DNA of 64,000 bases from assembly GCA_037951105.1 (NCBI GenBank), contig JBAMJV010003225.1, positions 90,001 through 154,000 on the forward strand, given 5' to 3'. This stretch comes from Echinarachnius parma. Lineage: Eukaryota; Echinodermata; Echinoidea; Clypeasteroida; Echinarachniidae. This document shows positions 25,201-33,732 of this stretch, piece by piece. Below the pieces are notes generated by a model. That model worked only from the letters and a program-made list of their open reading frames with translations. It searched no databases and was not told where the DNA came from. Positions within the stretch are counted from its first letter, which is position 1; every line of letters begins with the position of its first letter. The position numbers and the translations under genes were made by a program.

Positions 25201-28200
25201 ATTGCTTTCGATAATTTTAAGTTCAACTTAAAATATGTGTGAAACACTCCTGGGTCGTCTCCATTAACTAACAGATGGTTCACTAAGGCCGGTTCAAATT
25301 GTTTTAACCCTTTGTCAGTTTTTGGCAGTGGCAAAATAGTGAGTGCTCTATTTTAATTTTTTTTTAAATTGAACTTAAAACTACGTATTACAATACATAC
25401 CTTTCTTATCAAAGTGAGAACTTTCATCTGGCTAAAGTGTTCGGGGCACGGTCCTCCAATCTCCTTGTTCCGCGTTATATGAATGAACTTACATTTAACA
25501 AGTTGACGTGCCATCATCCATGTTTCGGTTTTAGTTCGGTTCTGAATTAAAATATAATTATAGTTTCTATAAGTATGTCATATTTATATATACCTAGATA
25601 CATTCTATTTCCTTCTCGAGTCCAGTTCGGCACACTTGTAGCCATAGTAAGTGGTTACTTTAAAAGGTTAATAAATTTTTGGCTACCATTTTAAATACAA
25701 ATGTAAGGTTTACCGTGTCCGTAATGCATCAGACACGTTTAAACCGTACATAACAAAGAGCATTGCCGACTTATAAATTATAGAAATGAATATCAATTTC
25801 TTACTCATATCTCGATCCTCATGCTCAGTCTTTGTAGGTAGTCCACCTTTGAGTTCCCTTTTCTTTCCATTGAAGAATAACAGTAGCTCTACCCACACTG
25901 ATCTTTGTGGAAAGATTCCTTTCTTTTTGCATCTTAAAATTTGGAAGGGTCGACTGAGAATCTTTCTCAGGGGGGTATTTTGCAAAGCTTCTAAGTTAAA
26001 ATAAAAATTCTGCAATAAAAAGCTGCATCACTTCGGTGATCCCTCGCATACATCCCAAGTTGATTTATATCCTTCGGGTTTATGTCAGGTTTATAATAGC
26101 AGCTTCTGACCTTACGAACAATGAAAATAAAGGGGTTTCTGGGACGAATGCCGTCATAGGGTTTTCTATAGCTCAGTCGGTAAGAGCACCGGTCTAGCAA
26201 TCCGGAGGTATCGGGTTGGAATCCCATTTTCTTTGCTCATATTTAATCACAAAATAAGTTAGACTTACAATAATGGAAAGCCATTATTTGATTTGTGACT
26301 TTTGTACATTCATATATTTGGTATACAACAGTAAAGTGTGTTTTAAGATATATTTCAGTATTTGGTAAGGTCCACTTATCATAATAACCTGGTAATAAAT
26401 GACTAAGCACGCTCCAATGAAGATATACACCCGAAATAATACGTTTAATATGAATTGTAATGCAAACTACGTGTTGGACTGCAAACGATTCAAGCACAGC
26501 TATGAGATTATTCTAAAGGGAATAATTCACATTCCACATGTTTTATTAAATGAACTTGCAAATGGAATCAAACCCAACCAGAATCCTCTCAATGTGTCTC
26601 TTCGGGAAGTACCAATACTCAAGTATATCTTTAAATGCATAACTGTTTCTATTGTCAAGGACATTTAATAATTATCTTTTTTGTAAAATTCAGTAAAGGT
26701 CTCAAATTTTGTGAAAAGTTTCTCTTGAATATTTTTCATTCCGAGACAACAAATTGCTTTCGATAATTTTAAGTTCAACTTAAAATCTGTGTGAAACACT
26801 CCTGGGGGGGGGGGGGGGGGGGGGGGTCCACTCGCTAGTCATAAGGACCGCTAGTCATAAGGACCACTATTCATAAGAACCGCTAGTCATAAGGACCGCT
26901 AGTCATAAGGACCGCTAGTCATAATTTCAGAAGAGGGTCATTATTCATAAGGACCGCTATTACAATATTTCGTACTTAGGAGCCGCGTTTAGGGCAACCC
27001 GTGTCCGTAATGCATCAGACACGTTTAAACCGTACATAACAAAGAGCATTTCGTGAAATCGGGCCCATATTTCCCGACTCTATTGACTTTATTTTATTCC
27101 GTTTTTCATCCTATACAATTGTATAATATTGCGTTTTCCCCATAATGCATGACGAGATTGTTTGTTCAAAGCTGATAGATGGCGCGATTCAAAAATCAAT
27201 AATTACATACGGCTCTGATAAAAAGCCAAATGCCCGGAGCCGGCGGCTGAATCTGTTCGACCGCCTCGACCGTCTGGCGATTTTGTTTTGTCGAGAGCCG
27301 TATACTATGTATATTATGGAAACATGTTGGCCAATATTTTGCCTAAATTTTTGCAAAAATGACCTTATATCGCCACCATATAATACTGGTTTATGATAAA
27401 CGGCTCGCGAGTTATTTTATTTACACGCAAGCGTAGCCATTTTCCTTAAATACTCGTGAAAGCGCGCTGGTAACCAATGCTAGTGCCGTTGCTGTATATG
27501 TGATACATTTATATGCTTCAAACTCTGCGACATCGATCTAGCTAAGACAAGTCCAAGGCCCAAAGGGCAAGGGTGACCATTAATTAAAGGGATCTAGTAA
27601 CTCTGTTGACATGTGCACAAAGTGATGAATGGTTGATACAATTAATATTGTTGTTATCTGATATATCCACTGGGTATTGTGTGAAAATTTCAAGTTAAAT
27701 GGACGTTATATGGCCGAGTAATGAGCAAAAATGCAAAGTGATATTCACTAACTCAACGCACTGACTTTGTACACGGTTTCGACGATCCAGTGGATATTTT
27801 AACATCTGAACACGTCAATCGTAAATATCTTTTTAACGAAAGGGAAACTCGAAAAAACGAAACCTGTCCCATGCCTTTTTTGGTAATACGAATACAATAA
27901 GGTATGGGGGAACGGCTAGAATTCCAATTGGATTTTGAGGATTTGGACAATGTTACGAAGTCCCTTTAATAGCCAATCTCGATACGGACTACGACCACGA
28001 TGATGAGACTAGGGAGAGTCATAGGCGTAGATACATCACACTCACAGAGTCACAGTCATCATGGTGTGTGAAACAACGATTTTATTGAGAAAAAGGATAG
28101 ACTTGCGTGTAAATCACCAAATGCGATCACCAGCGCGCCTTCACGAGAATTTGGGGAAAATGGCTATACGCAAATACGTAAATTAAAACAAAAAACGTGC

Positions 28201-31200
28201 AAACGGCTCTGGTTTCGAGCAGAGGTTGCGTGTTTTGAACAGCGCCAGCTTTTGGCTTGACAACGTCACTTTTCGTGGTAGGGGTAACACAAGAAATAGT
28301 TAATTTGTTGTCGGTATTTAAATGTATATACAAATCGATACAACTTGAAATACTCTGAACAAGTAGTTACCAACTTTGTTGTATTGGTATCGCCAATAGA
28401 AGCATAAAGCAGCTTCCGGTTAACGAATTTTCTTTCGTATTTAAACTTGAAAAAGTTTTAATAAGAAAGCCTCCCTTGGAGCGTATCAACTTCCTATTAA
28501 GTTAATGAAATTAAAGATCACTTTCTCTTATTTATACTCGGCCATCACAGAGTGGACACAGATCACAGAAATGCACATCTGATCAACCCTTGTTAGTTTT
28601 TGCATATTATTTCAACAAAGTTAGTAGATCCTTTGAACAAGTCATGCATGAAGTTCAGATGTTTAAATCACCCATAACTGTTGATTTATTATTCATTTTA
28701 CTGTTGAATTATCATTTCCTTTACTGTTGATCATTTATTTGACTATTGATTAATTATTTATTTTACTGTTGATTTATCATTTATTTCACCGTTGACTTAT
28801 TATTTATTTTTACTGTTGATTTATCATTTATTTGTTAAGGTCTGGCCACGGTGGCAACTGCGTTGGACTGCTATACCTGCTCCTACACTTACCGCAACGA
28901 TGAGGATATCAATGATCCTGACGACTGTGCCAGCCCTGGAGCTAATACCACCAACAGCCGCACGTGTATTAATTATGGTGACGAGTGTGCAGTAAGTACA
29001 TTCTGGTATTGCCCGTACATGCTTTTGCCCTATTTCATATGAGACTGCTCGAGTGCGATGAGATTTTGCTCAAATATGGTATGATTTCCTGTATAACATG
29101 TTTTTGCGCCATATTGAGATTGCTCGCATATTACAGGCTTTTGTCCAAATATGATATGAGATTGCTCGAATCAATGCAATATGATTTTGCCTGAATGTTG
29201 GTTATTGTTTACGCTCGAATATGACCGATTTCTTTACTCCGTGGAGGGGGGGGGGGGAGGGGGGGGGATCTAAAACCCCAAGCCTTCTACGTCTATGCCG
29301 CCGTTCGAAAATATTTGTATTTCTTGTTACAGCGCAACAAAGCAAGCATGTAATACTAATAGGATACAATTGCATTTACCTCATTTGTGTTTTGCATTAT
29401 AGTATTCATCCTTATCCATGAAGGCGATACAATGAGTAATATGACTTTTTTAGAGTTTGGGGAACAACTATTTATCCGTGATTCTACTCATTATTTTAGC
29501 ATTTCCGGATTAGGATAAACTCGTTTTTATGTAGTAAGCAAAAGAGGGGCTTATCACCATCATTCAAATGATATTATATATTATTGCCGAAGTAAGCAGT
29601 TCGGGTTCCTTAAGCACAGGGGCGTAGACAACGGGGGGATGAGGGGTATGCATCCCCCACCTCACAAGGTGGGGGGGATGACATGTACAATCATCCCCCC
29701 CAGGTTTTAGGGAAGGATATTTTTGTTTGTGTGTGTATCTGTATATGAGTGGGAAAGAAACAATTCATTGTATGAGCTTAGACTTGTTAATTCTCACGTT
29801 TAAAAAGTAATGTATACATCCACTTTAAATTTTCGCTGCGCGCTTCGCGCGCGAACAGATTATTAGCCGCATTCAGACGATAAAAGCAAATCTCGTGGTT
29901 ATCTTGTGGTTATCTTGTGGTTTGCAATTCTTAAGAATATCTTGTGGTTTGCGCTCGTTTGAACACGCACAACTCGTGGTTATCTTGTAGCCGCATTCAG
30001 ACGATAAAAGCAAATCTCGTGGTTATCTTGTGGTTTGCAATTCTTAAGAATATCTTGTGGTTTGCGCTCGTTTGAACACGCAAAACTCGTGGTTATCTTG
30101 TGGTTTCCAAACCACGAGATTGCGCACACTGCAAAAAATGCGCAATCTCGTGGTTATCTTGTGGTAATCTTGTGGTTTGCAAACCACAAGATACTTGTAA
30201 GATTTTGCGCAGAATGAGCGCGCGATAAGCGCGCGACTGCGCGCAGTCTACTTTTTTTACCGTCTGAACACAATCAGCTTCGAGACTCGTGGTTTGGGTT
30301 GACCTCATGACCGAGATATGCTTCCGGTGTGAAAACAAGTCAAGTGAGCGCGCGTGACCTCAAATGAGAAAGGCGCGCATGCTACTTCCGGTTTTAATTC
30401 TTAAGAATTGCAACTCTCGAGAATTGGCATCGTTTGAACACACATTTTGAAGTTCTTAAGAATTGCAATTCTTAAGAACTTGGCTTTCATCGTCTGAATA
30501 CGGCTATTGTGTAACTTGCGTATGGTCTGGGGTGAGTATCTTTTTCTGTACCGGTCCACGTAGCTCCAGTATTAGGCTGGCATTGCTCTGGCTGCTTGTG
30601 TGACGTGCACAAAATTGCACCATTTATATAAATGCAAAATCTTCTCCGTGGGAGGGGGATACCCCCTCCCAAACCCTCCCTATTTGGCTCATACATAATG
30701 TGGCATATGGTTTATGTTGGAACTGTGTATGACACTAAATACAATATTTGTGTGTGCGTTGGGATACATATTTATTAGTGTGTCAATTATTTGTTTTCTT
30801 CGTGAAAATATATTTCACATTTCTGGTCGATCAAATCATAACACGCTTTCCCAGATACAGTCAATGTTAAGCCCGAATTTCCTTTCTAGGTAAGCACCAG
30901 ATTGCACAATTTCAAGTCCAAAAATGCAAAAGCTCCCTACCGTGGAAGGGGGGGGGGGACAGCCCCCTCCCACACCCTCCCCCCGCTCAGTCACTTCGCT
31001 CCCTCGCAATGTCTCACTCTCACATCTGGCTCAAAGTTAACGCGCAGCCCTGTGCACGTGGTTGGGCATGAGCCCACACAGAAAAGCGTGAGCCCCCTTA
31101 GGTTTGTGCCCCCCCCCCCCCCCCTTAATCACAAACTGTTTCCTGCGCGCCTGGTCTCGACCATCTTAATGAATGATCTTGGCTGCGAAAAACAAATTGA

Positions 31201-31204
31201 CAAG

Positions 31205-31237
<33 letters not shown>

Positions 31238-33726
31238 ACTGAGAGGACTTTCAACAAACGGTAAATCATCCCCCAGGTGTAAGAACCTGTCTACGCCACT
31301 GCTTAAGCATATATGTCAGACGTCCCCAATACCTCAAACACGATCCTGTATTTCTAAGTGTTCTTGTATTTGTAATTTTCAGGTTCATGTTGATCTCACG
31401 TCATCCGGGTCGATGACTCTCCATCGAGGATGTCGGGATCCGGCAGATTTTTGCAAAGCATGCGAGAAAGAGAACCGCCGGAACTGCGGGAAATGTTGTA
31501 CGACCGACGACTGCAACACGGGTACTCTGGATGGTTTCGTGACTGACAATGCTCTTGCTAAGAGGTATGGCAAACGAGGAGGGACTAAACTGTATATTAA
31601 ACGAAGTGTTCTCATAAATCCACAATTGCATTTAAGTACAGATCATTAAATGTCATGCTATCAAACAACCATGCCAGAAGTCTGATGTTTGTCCGAAGTC
31701 CGAACAGGACTGGTCTCGAGACCAGCTCGGAGCTATGACAAGGAAAATGGGGGGAAATTTTACATATTATGTAACGGCTATCGTGTAAGAAAAACTATGA
31801 ATATACATGTATATAAAAAACAATATTGAATAGGAAATAATTATTTGTGTTTCCCATAATTCTTTAAAGTATTCTCTAGTAGTCTTGTAAATAACACCTT
31901 GCAAAATGTAAATCAATCAACAATTTTCTCAAAACGATGAAATATTTGTAATTGTTTTGAAAAGATATATCAATATTGTGTCCTTCTTTACAAAATAATC
32001 TTCATTTCCTGAAGAAATGTGTTTTTTTAGGAGCAACATTTTCCATTAGTTATTTTAACATTAATCTAAATGGATCTGGTAACTGAATATAACTGAAATA
32101 ACTTATATCGTAGTAGTTAATGTTTTGTTCTCTTTAATTGTCATTGTCCATTTTGTTTCGATTGTTTGTGGTATTCTTCAAACATATTACATCTTAGTCC
32201 TAACTTGTTTATGTATTTACCTTTGTAATGTATGGACTTGATGTGAAGCAGCCTGCGGCTGATAATTGCACTCAAACACAAAGTTACCTTCCCCCTAATT
32301 AATATGTTCTATCACTCATGATTTTCGATTGTGTAGGTGCCACATGTGCGAGTACTCGGAGATCCCGGGGGTCCGCCAAGACACCGGATGCGAGCTATCG
32401 GGATTCGACGCTGCATCCACCAGGGTCTACTCTACTTGGTGTCCTGGACTCTGCTACGTAAGTTTTTTGTTTTCTTTTCTTTGATTTTGCTAATGATAGT
32501 TGAAAATTATACAATGCACAAGAAAGCAAGGAAGCGTCATTCGAGTGGTTACGAATATATTATGCGAGTGGTTACAGAGATATGCATGTCGTCACGGAGC
32601 TTTGCGAGTGATTTCGAACATGTGTGAGTGGTTACGAAGATATGCGAATGGTTACGAATATATGCGAGAGGTTACAAAGATGTGTAAGTGGTTAAAAAGA
32701 TATGCGAGTGATTACAAATAATGTTCGTATATGCGAGTGGGTAACGAAGATATGCTAGGGGTTACGAAGATATGCAAGTAGTTACAAATAATTATATGCC
32801 ATTGGTTACGCAGATATTCGAGTGGTTACGAATATATGCAAGCGTTAACAAAGATTTGTATGCTAGAAGTTAGTTACGAAGATATGCGATTGGTTACGAA
32901 GATATTCGAGTCGTAGCAAAGATAGTTAAGTGGTAACGAAGATATGAGAGTGTTTACGATGATATGCGAGGAGTTACGATGATAATTTGTTTCAGAGATA
33001 ATTGAGTTTTGATATACATTCGACTATACATTCGTTTCATGTTAAACCGTCGTTCATTATACTCATTGCCGGAGCGTAGATTCTTCTATTATGTATGTGA
33101 GTATTATAGTGAATTCAACTGAAATATCAAACCAACTCAAAATCGTCCAGATTTCCGTCTAAATAGCAGAAATGTAAAAATAAGTATTCATCATGCCAAT
33201 GATTAGGGTGTGCTTCACATAAACACAGATTCGCATGCAATCCGTGATGTGCACCAACACACAGTTTTACCCTAGCTAGATTTTATATCCTGAATCCAGC
33301 ACAGATTAGTTGGTGTAGTCGTAATGATTAGTAATTGTCTTTGACCCGTTCAAGATAATGCGATTGCCATCAGGTTCTTGTAATATTCTTTAAGAGCACA
33401 AATATATCCTGTCTTTCTGTGTTTGTATTAATTGCCCTATGCTTCTTAACCCGCAGACTGCCAAGACCCTCATCCCAGGGCTTGAGGACGTGGTGCGTGG
33501 GTGCTCGTATTACGGTGAAGGTTGCGAGCTCGTAGGGCCTAGGGGCGACAGCGAGTATAGGAACGTCGGTCCCTACCGTGAAGATCGTGAAGATCGTGAA
33601 GATCGCGTGAACTACGAGGTGGAATGTTGCCTGGGCGAGAACTGCAACTCTGCTACCGCCATGTCGGCAGGGTTTGCAGCCATCATCCTGTCTGCCCTCA
33701 TCGGTCTCGGGCTGCTCCACTTCTAG
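10244..33726 (+). CDS. GPI-anchored two-domain LU (Ly6/uPAR/three-finger) protein, five exons
   Basis: Join 10244-10277, 28840-28991, 31383-31564, 32337-32457 and 33457-33726. This gives 252 residues with matching phases (1, 0, 2, 0) at every GT-AG junction. Residues 1-19 form a signal peptide. Domain 1 (about 21-107) opens LDCYTC and closes CCTTDDCN (100-107). It has 12 cysteines, two more than the usual 10, from the FCKAC/NCGKC region. Domain 2 (about 124-227) opens CHMC and closes CCLGENCN. It has exactly 10 cysteines, but Glu replaces the usual Asp. The tail 228-252 is small and hydrophobic with no charged end, typical of a GPI signal. Asn in GANTT is a possible N-glycosylation site. The LU family includes CD59, uPAR and other cell-surface binders and toxin-like modulators; the partner here is unknown. 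The start ATG has A at -3 and G at +4. Intron 1 is 18562 nt and holds LINEs, arrays and an antisense gene. Confidence 0.9.
10431..10990 (-). pseudogene. L1/Tx1-like LINE 3' end, C-terminal zinc-knuckle region
   Basis: The - strand open frame from about 10907 to 10431 (158 codons) contains NFKVIYNLI, KLFLWK and a C-x2-C-x7-H-x4-C motif (residues CETC...H...C). This matches the zf-RVT tail that follows the reverse transcriptase domain of L1-clade LINEs. The reverse transcriptase itself is absent, so it is 5'-truncated. It lies in LU intron 1, antisense to the gene. No other feature is seen in 10990-11675. Confidence 0.65.
11676..12060. mobile_element. TTAA-type MITE family B, decayed copy
   Basis: Begins TTTAAAGGGAATTAGAGGGCGC and has family B internal text (GACAGAATAAACTTTGTTTGAT, GAGGTAATA) in the same order as 38039-38587. 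It ends near a GAGGGCGCCCAGTATTAACG stretch. The right terminus is lost. Confidence 0.55.
12270..14175 (+). pseudogene. L1/Tx1-like LINE, 5'-truncated and mutated
   Basis: Fragments in order: reverse transcriptase thumb with WWKQRDLTLMGKIQLIKTF (from about 12340); an in-frame TGA at 12541 inside the K-I-K / N-V-M motif, where relatives usually carry Arg, then the DYCRGGLRLTD block (12550-12954); a frameshifted spacer; then the zf-RVT end (13300-13725) with C-x2-C-x8-H-x2-C and a downstream Trp. About 450 bp of 3' UTR follows and includes a poly-G tract near 13921. It ends near GTAAGCAATGAAGAAAATGA and a T/A-rich tail (to about 14198). It cannot be autonomous. Confidence 0.75.
14390..14575. 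repeat. Dense AATCGATTTTAG palindromic repeats
   Basis: At least eight ATCGAT-centred copies of CTAAAATCGAT, in both orientations, follow GGTGTTTCATTAAGC. The start resembles the GTGTTTCACAAAG terminus of the fold-back element at 58724-59040, so it may be a damaged member of that type. Confidence 0.6.
14580..15640. repeat. Inverted copy of the 6535-8890 hairpin units
   Basis: Reads as the reverse complement of one 8505-8780-type unit followed by the reverse complement of 6535-6935. It includes both hairpins (about 14745-14800 and 15463-15575). Arms about 6 kb apart flank LU exon 1 and both LINE remnants. Confidence 0.85.
15985..16026 (+). repeat. (CA)n microsatellite
   Basis: About 19 CA dinucleotides, interrupted once by AAA. 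The surrounding 15650-16300 is AT-rich with no gene seen. Confidence 0.9.
16313..16770 (+). repeat. Tandem duplication, 233 bp period
   Basis: TGGGATGGAATTATTTAA starts copies at 16321 and 16554. Both run through GATCGATTATGGG and CATCAACTGTTAATTAAATA, with about 10% difference. The following 16770-17400 is AT-rich and shows no gene. Confidence 0.85.
18107..18171 (-). CDS. Unidentified antisense gene, putative last exon
   Basis: After acceptor TTTTCACTAG the phase-1 reading gives DWWRNDPFEFLHFNEQGFWD and a TAA stop at 18109-18107. A second frame of the same exon is also open for 27 codons and fits a competing upstream donor. I do not recognise a family. It lies inside LU intron 1 on the opposite strand. 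The 3' UTR may run to an AATAAA on - near 17355, which is inference. Confidence 0.45.
18627..18732 (-). CDS. Unidentified antisense gene, putative internal exon
   Basis: Bounded by acceptor TTTTTGTTTCCAG and donor CAT|GTAAGG, with a second donor AAG|GTAAGA five bases on. Only one frame is open. It reads SRSGPVPECTCMFDKPVSSS then MLEGNYHATGLIFDA. With the first donor it joins the 18171 exon in phase 1. It has three cysteines at most and no family I know. Upstream exons were not found. Confidence 0.5.
18788..18898 (+). mobile_element. TTAA-type MITE family E, terminal fragment
   Basis: TTAA then AGGTAAAGTGAAATCCCGG and on to TCAAAGAAATCCATAAG is the reverse complement of 52565-52677, the right end of a 716 bp family E copy. 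Confidence 0.75.
18890..19185 (+). repeat. G-rich dispersed repeat (GTCGCCAAA / CGAGACC type)
   Basis: GTCCGTCGCCAAATTTTG, CAGTGGAGAGGG, a poly-G tract (about 19000-19024) and AGATGGTCGAGACCA share order with 46661-46925. They also match the reverse strand of 31140-31260. Frames through it encode only low-complexity peptide. Confidence 0.7.
19196..19250 (+). repeat. (CA)n microsatellite
   Basis: About 27 CA units. The interval 19260-19870 after it shows no gene or known repeat. Confidence 0.95.
19877..21168. mobile_element. Fold-back transposon, 1.29 kb, with nested insertions
   Basis: Ends CAGGGGGGTGTCACTCTGCC and GGCAGAGTGACACCCCCCTG are inverted. The two halves then mirror each other for most of their length: ATGCATACGTTACCATGGAT against its complement near 21015, ATAAAATCTAGGACAGTGCG near 20340 against 20960, and the AACTAGAAGGCCCACTTATC pair. 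No transposase frame. A 240 bp MITE interrupts the left arm. Confidence 0.85.
20092..20330. mobile_element. Palindromic MITE nested in the fold-back arm
   Basis: Starts CAGGGGGGTCATACTGCGCG. It carries ACTGGCTAACATGGAAT and its complement, and ends near GCAGTGCGTAGATTCTC. The ATAAAATC before it (20084-20091) recurs after it (about 20340), where the uninterrupted right arm has one copy. This is consistent with an 8 bp target duplication. Confidence 0.7.
22342..22420 (+). ncRNA. tRNA-Ala(AGC)-like segment, array copy 1
   Basis: A box TAGCTCAGTCGG and B box GGTTCGAATCC fit RNA polymerase III promoters. The anticodon loop reads CTAGCAA (AGC). The acceptor stem is poorly paired and the anticodon stem has a T-T mismatch. 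This is more likely a SINE head or tRNA pseudogene than a working tRNA. Confidence 0.6.
23877..23955 (+). ncRNA. tRNA-Ala(AGC)-like segment, array copy 2
   Basis: Same boxes and loop as copy 1, with TCTCGGG in the T arm, slightly better paired. Same caveat on the acceptor stem. Confidence 0.6.
24416..25098. mobile_element. TIR insertion specific to array copy 3
   Basis: Ends AGTCAGGCCCACTCTCG and CGAGAGTAGGCCTGACT are inverted. ATTGTC flanks both sides (24410-24415, 25099-25104). Copies 2 and 4 of the array show the uninterrupted TTGTCAAGGACATTTAA. Size 683 bp. The interior has no recognisable transposase, so the type is unknown (a 6-8 bp duplication would suit hAT or Mutator relatives). Confidence 0.85.
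25714..25765 (+). repeat. Short patch duplicated from the 27 kb region
   Basis: About 50 bp beginning GTGTCCGTAATGCATCAGAC is inserted in copy 3 between TTTACC and GACTTATAAA. It is identical to 26999-27048. Copies 1 and 2 lack it. Confidence 0.85.
26160..26231 (+). pseudogene. tRNA-like segment of array copy 3, B box deleted
   Basis: Same A box and loop, but the T arm reads TCGGGTTGGAATCCC. Eleven bases between two GTT direct repeats are gone, removing the B box. Confidence 0.75.
26805..26965 (+). repeat. Poly-G tract followed by a 16 bp minisatellite
   Basis: About 22 G (26805-26826), then about seven units of CGCTAGTCATAAGGAC, the last ones degenerate. The array at 21330 ends exactly at the G tract. 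Confidence 0.9.
26966..27583. other. No gene seen
   Basis: Holds the donor-like patch 26999-27048 and a weak inverted pair TACGGCTCT / AGAGCCGTA (27208-27305). The open frame 27145-27396 has no splice context or known motif. Confidence 0.4.
27584..27969. mobile_element. TTAA-type MITE family A, complete
   Basis: Body 27588-27965 (378 bp), TTAA on both sides. Left end AGGGATCTAGTAACTCTG; right end GTTACGAAGTCCCT. Confidence 0.85.
28520..28640. mobile_element. Family A-like decayed right end
   Basis: ACTCGGCCATCAC, a GATCAACCCTT stretch and CAACAAAGTTAGTAGATCC match the right part of family A loosely. The interval 27970-28520 has no other recognised feature. Confidence 0.45.
28676..28834 (+). 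repeat. Minisatellite abutting LU exon 2 acceptor
   Basis: Seven units of about 23 bp, TTTACTGTTGATTTATCATT, the last one running into TTGTTAAG, the acceptor of exon 2. The T-rich units double as polypyrimidine tract. Confidence 0.9.
28840..28991 (+). CDS. LU protein exon 2 (first half of LU domain 1)
   Basis: Acceptor TTGTTAAG, donor GTAAGT. Encodes the end of the signal peptide, then LDCYTC and the cysteines of the first two fingers, ending DECA in phase 0. The acceptor tract is the last unit of a tandem repeat (28676-28834). Confidence 0.9.
29045..29215 (+). repeat. Degenerate intronic repeat
   Basis: Loose units around TTGCTCGAATATGATATGAGA recur four to five times in LU intron 2. Poly-G tracts follow at 29248-29268. 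Confidence 0.5.
29864..30506. mobile_element. TIR element with internal CTTGTGGTTT palindromes
   Basis: Inverted ends TAGCCGCATTCAGACGAT and ATCGTCTGAATACGGCTA. The interior is built from repeats of CTTGTGGTTNNCAA, TTCTTAAGAA and a 123 bp direct duplication (29871 and 29994). No coding capacity. It lies in LU intron 2. Confidence 0.8.
30600..31310. repeat. Mosaic of G/C-rich dispersed repeats
   Basis: Two ATGCAAAA-CTCC-GTGG(G/A)AGGGG patches (30632-30690, 30922-31010), poly-C tracts (31110-31128, 31205-31237), and a reversed piece of the GTCGAGACC family ending CTACGCCACTGC (about 31300). Open frames here encode poly-Pro from poly-C and are not genes. Confidence 0.65.
31383..31564 (+). CDS. 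LU protein exon 3 (second half of LU domain 1)
   Basis: Acceptor TTTTCAG, donor GTATGG (non-consensus but phase-correct). Encodes the third finger and the hallmark CCTTDDCN, then a 16-residue linker ending ALAK and two bases of Arg. Confidence 0.9.
32337..32457 (+). CDS. LU protein exon 4 (first half of LU domain 2)
   Basis: Acceptor GTGTAG, donor GTAAGT. Encodes CHMCEYSEIPG through WCPGLCY, five of the ten domain 2 cysteines, and ends in phase 0. The exon split of domain 2 mirrors that of domain 1, suggesting duplication of a two-exon module. Confidence 0.9.
32535..32995 (+). repeat. Minisatellite in LU intron 4
   Basis: About 20 degenerate units of GCGAGTGGTTACGAAGATAT. The rest of intron 4 (32996-33456) shows nothing recognisable. 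Confidence 0.9.
33457..33726 (+). CDS. LU protein exon 5 (end of domain 2 and GPI signal)
   Basis: Acceptor ACCCGCAG. Encodes the rest of domain 2 with GC...GC and CCLGENCN, then a hydrophobic tail ending in HF and a TAG stop at 33724-33726. It holds three exact 9 bp repeats (33577-33603) giving Arg-Glu-Asp three times, an expandable loop. Confidence 0.9.
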   Translation, partial: TAKTLIPGLEDVVRGCSYYGEGCELVGPRGDSEYRNVGPYREDREDREDRVNYEVECCLGENCNSATAMSAGFAAIILSALIGLGLLHF

Positions 33727-33732
33727 GTATTA

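Larger units (their letters stand above)
21330..26805 (+). repeat. Tandem array of a 1.54 kb unit, about 3.5 copies
   Basis: Unit starts lie near 21330, 22468, 24011 and 26274 (ATAAGCCATTATTTGNTTTGTG / GGAAAGCCATTATTTGATTT). Copy 1 lacks about 400 bp, copy 2 is 1543 bp, copy 3 is enlarged by two insertions and copy 4 is cut at a poly-G tract. Open frames in each copy are the same non-coding stretch repeated. The tRNA-like segment in each unit suggests SINE origin for part of it. Confidence 0.85.

Noticed and set aside
22173-26227. Recurring - frame across the tRNA-like segment as a small protein
   Set aside because: It is the antisense of the tRNA-like head and tail in each array copy. Differences between copies include frame-breaking changes.
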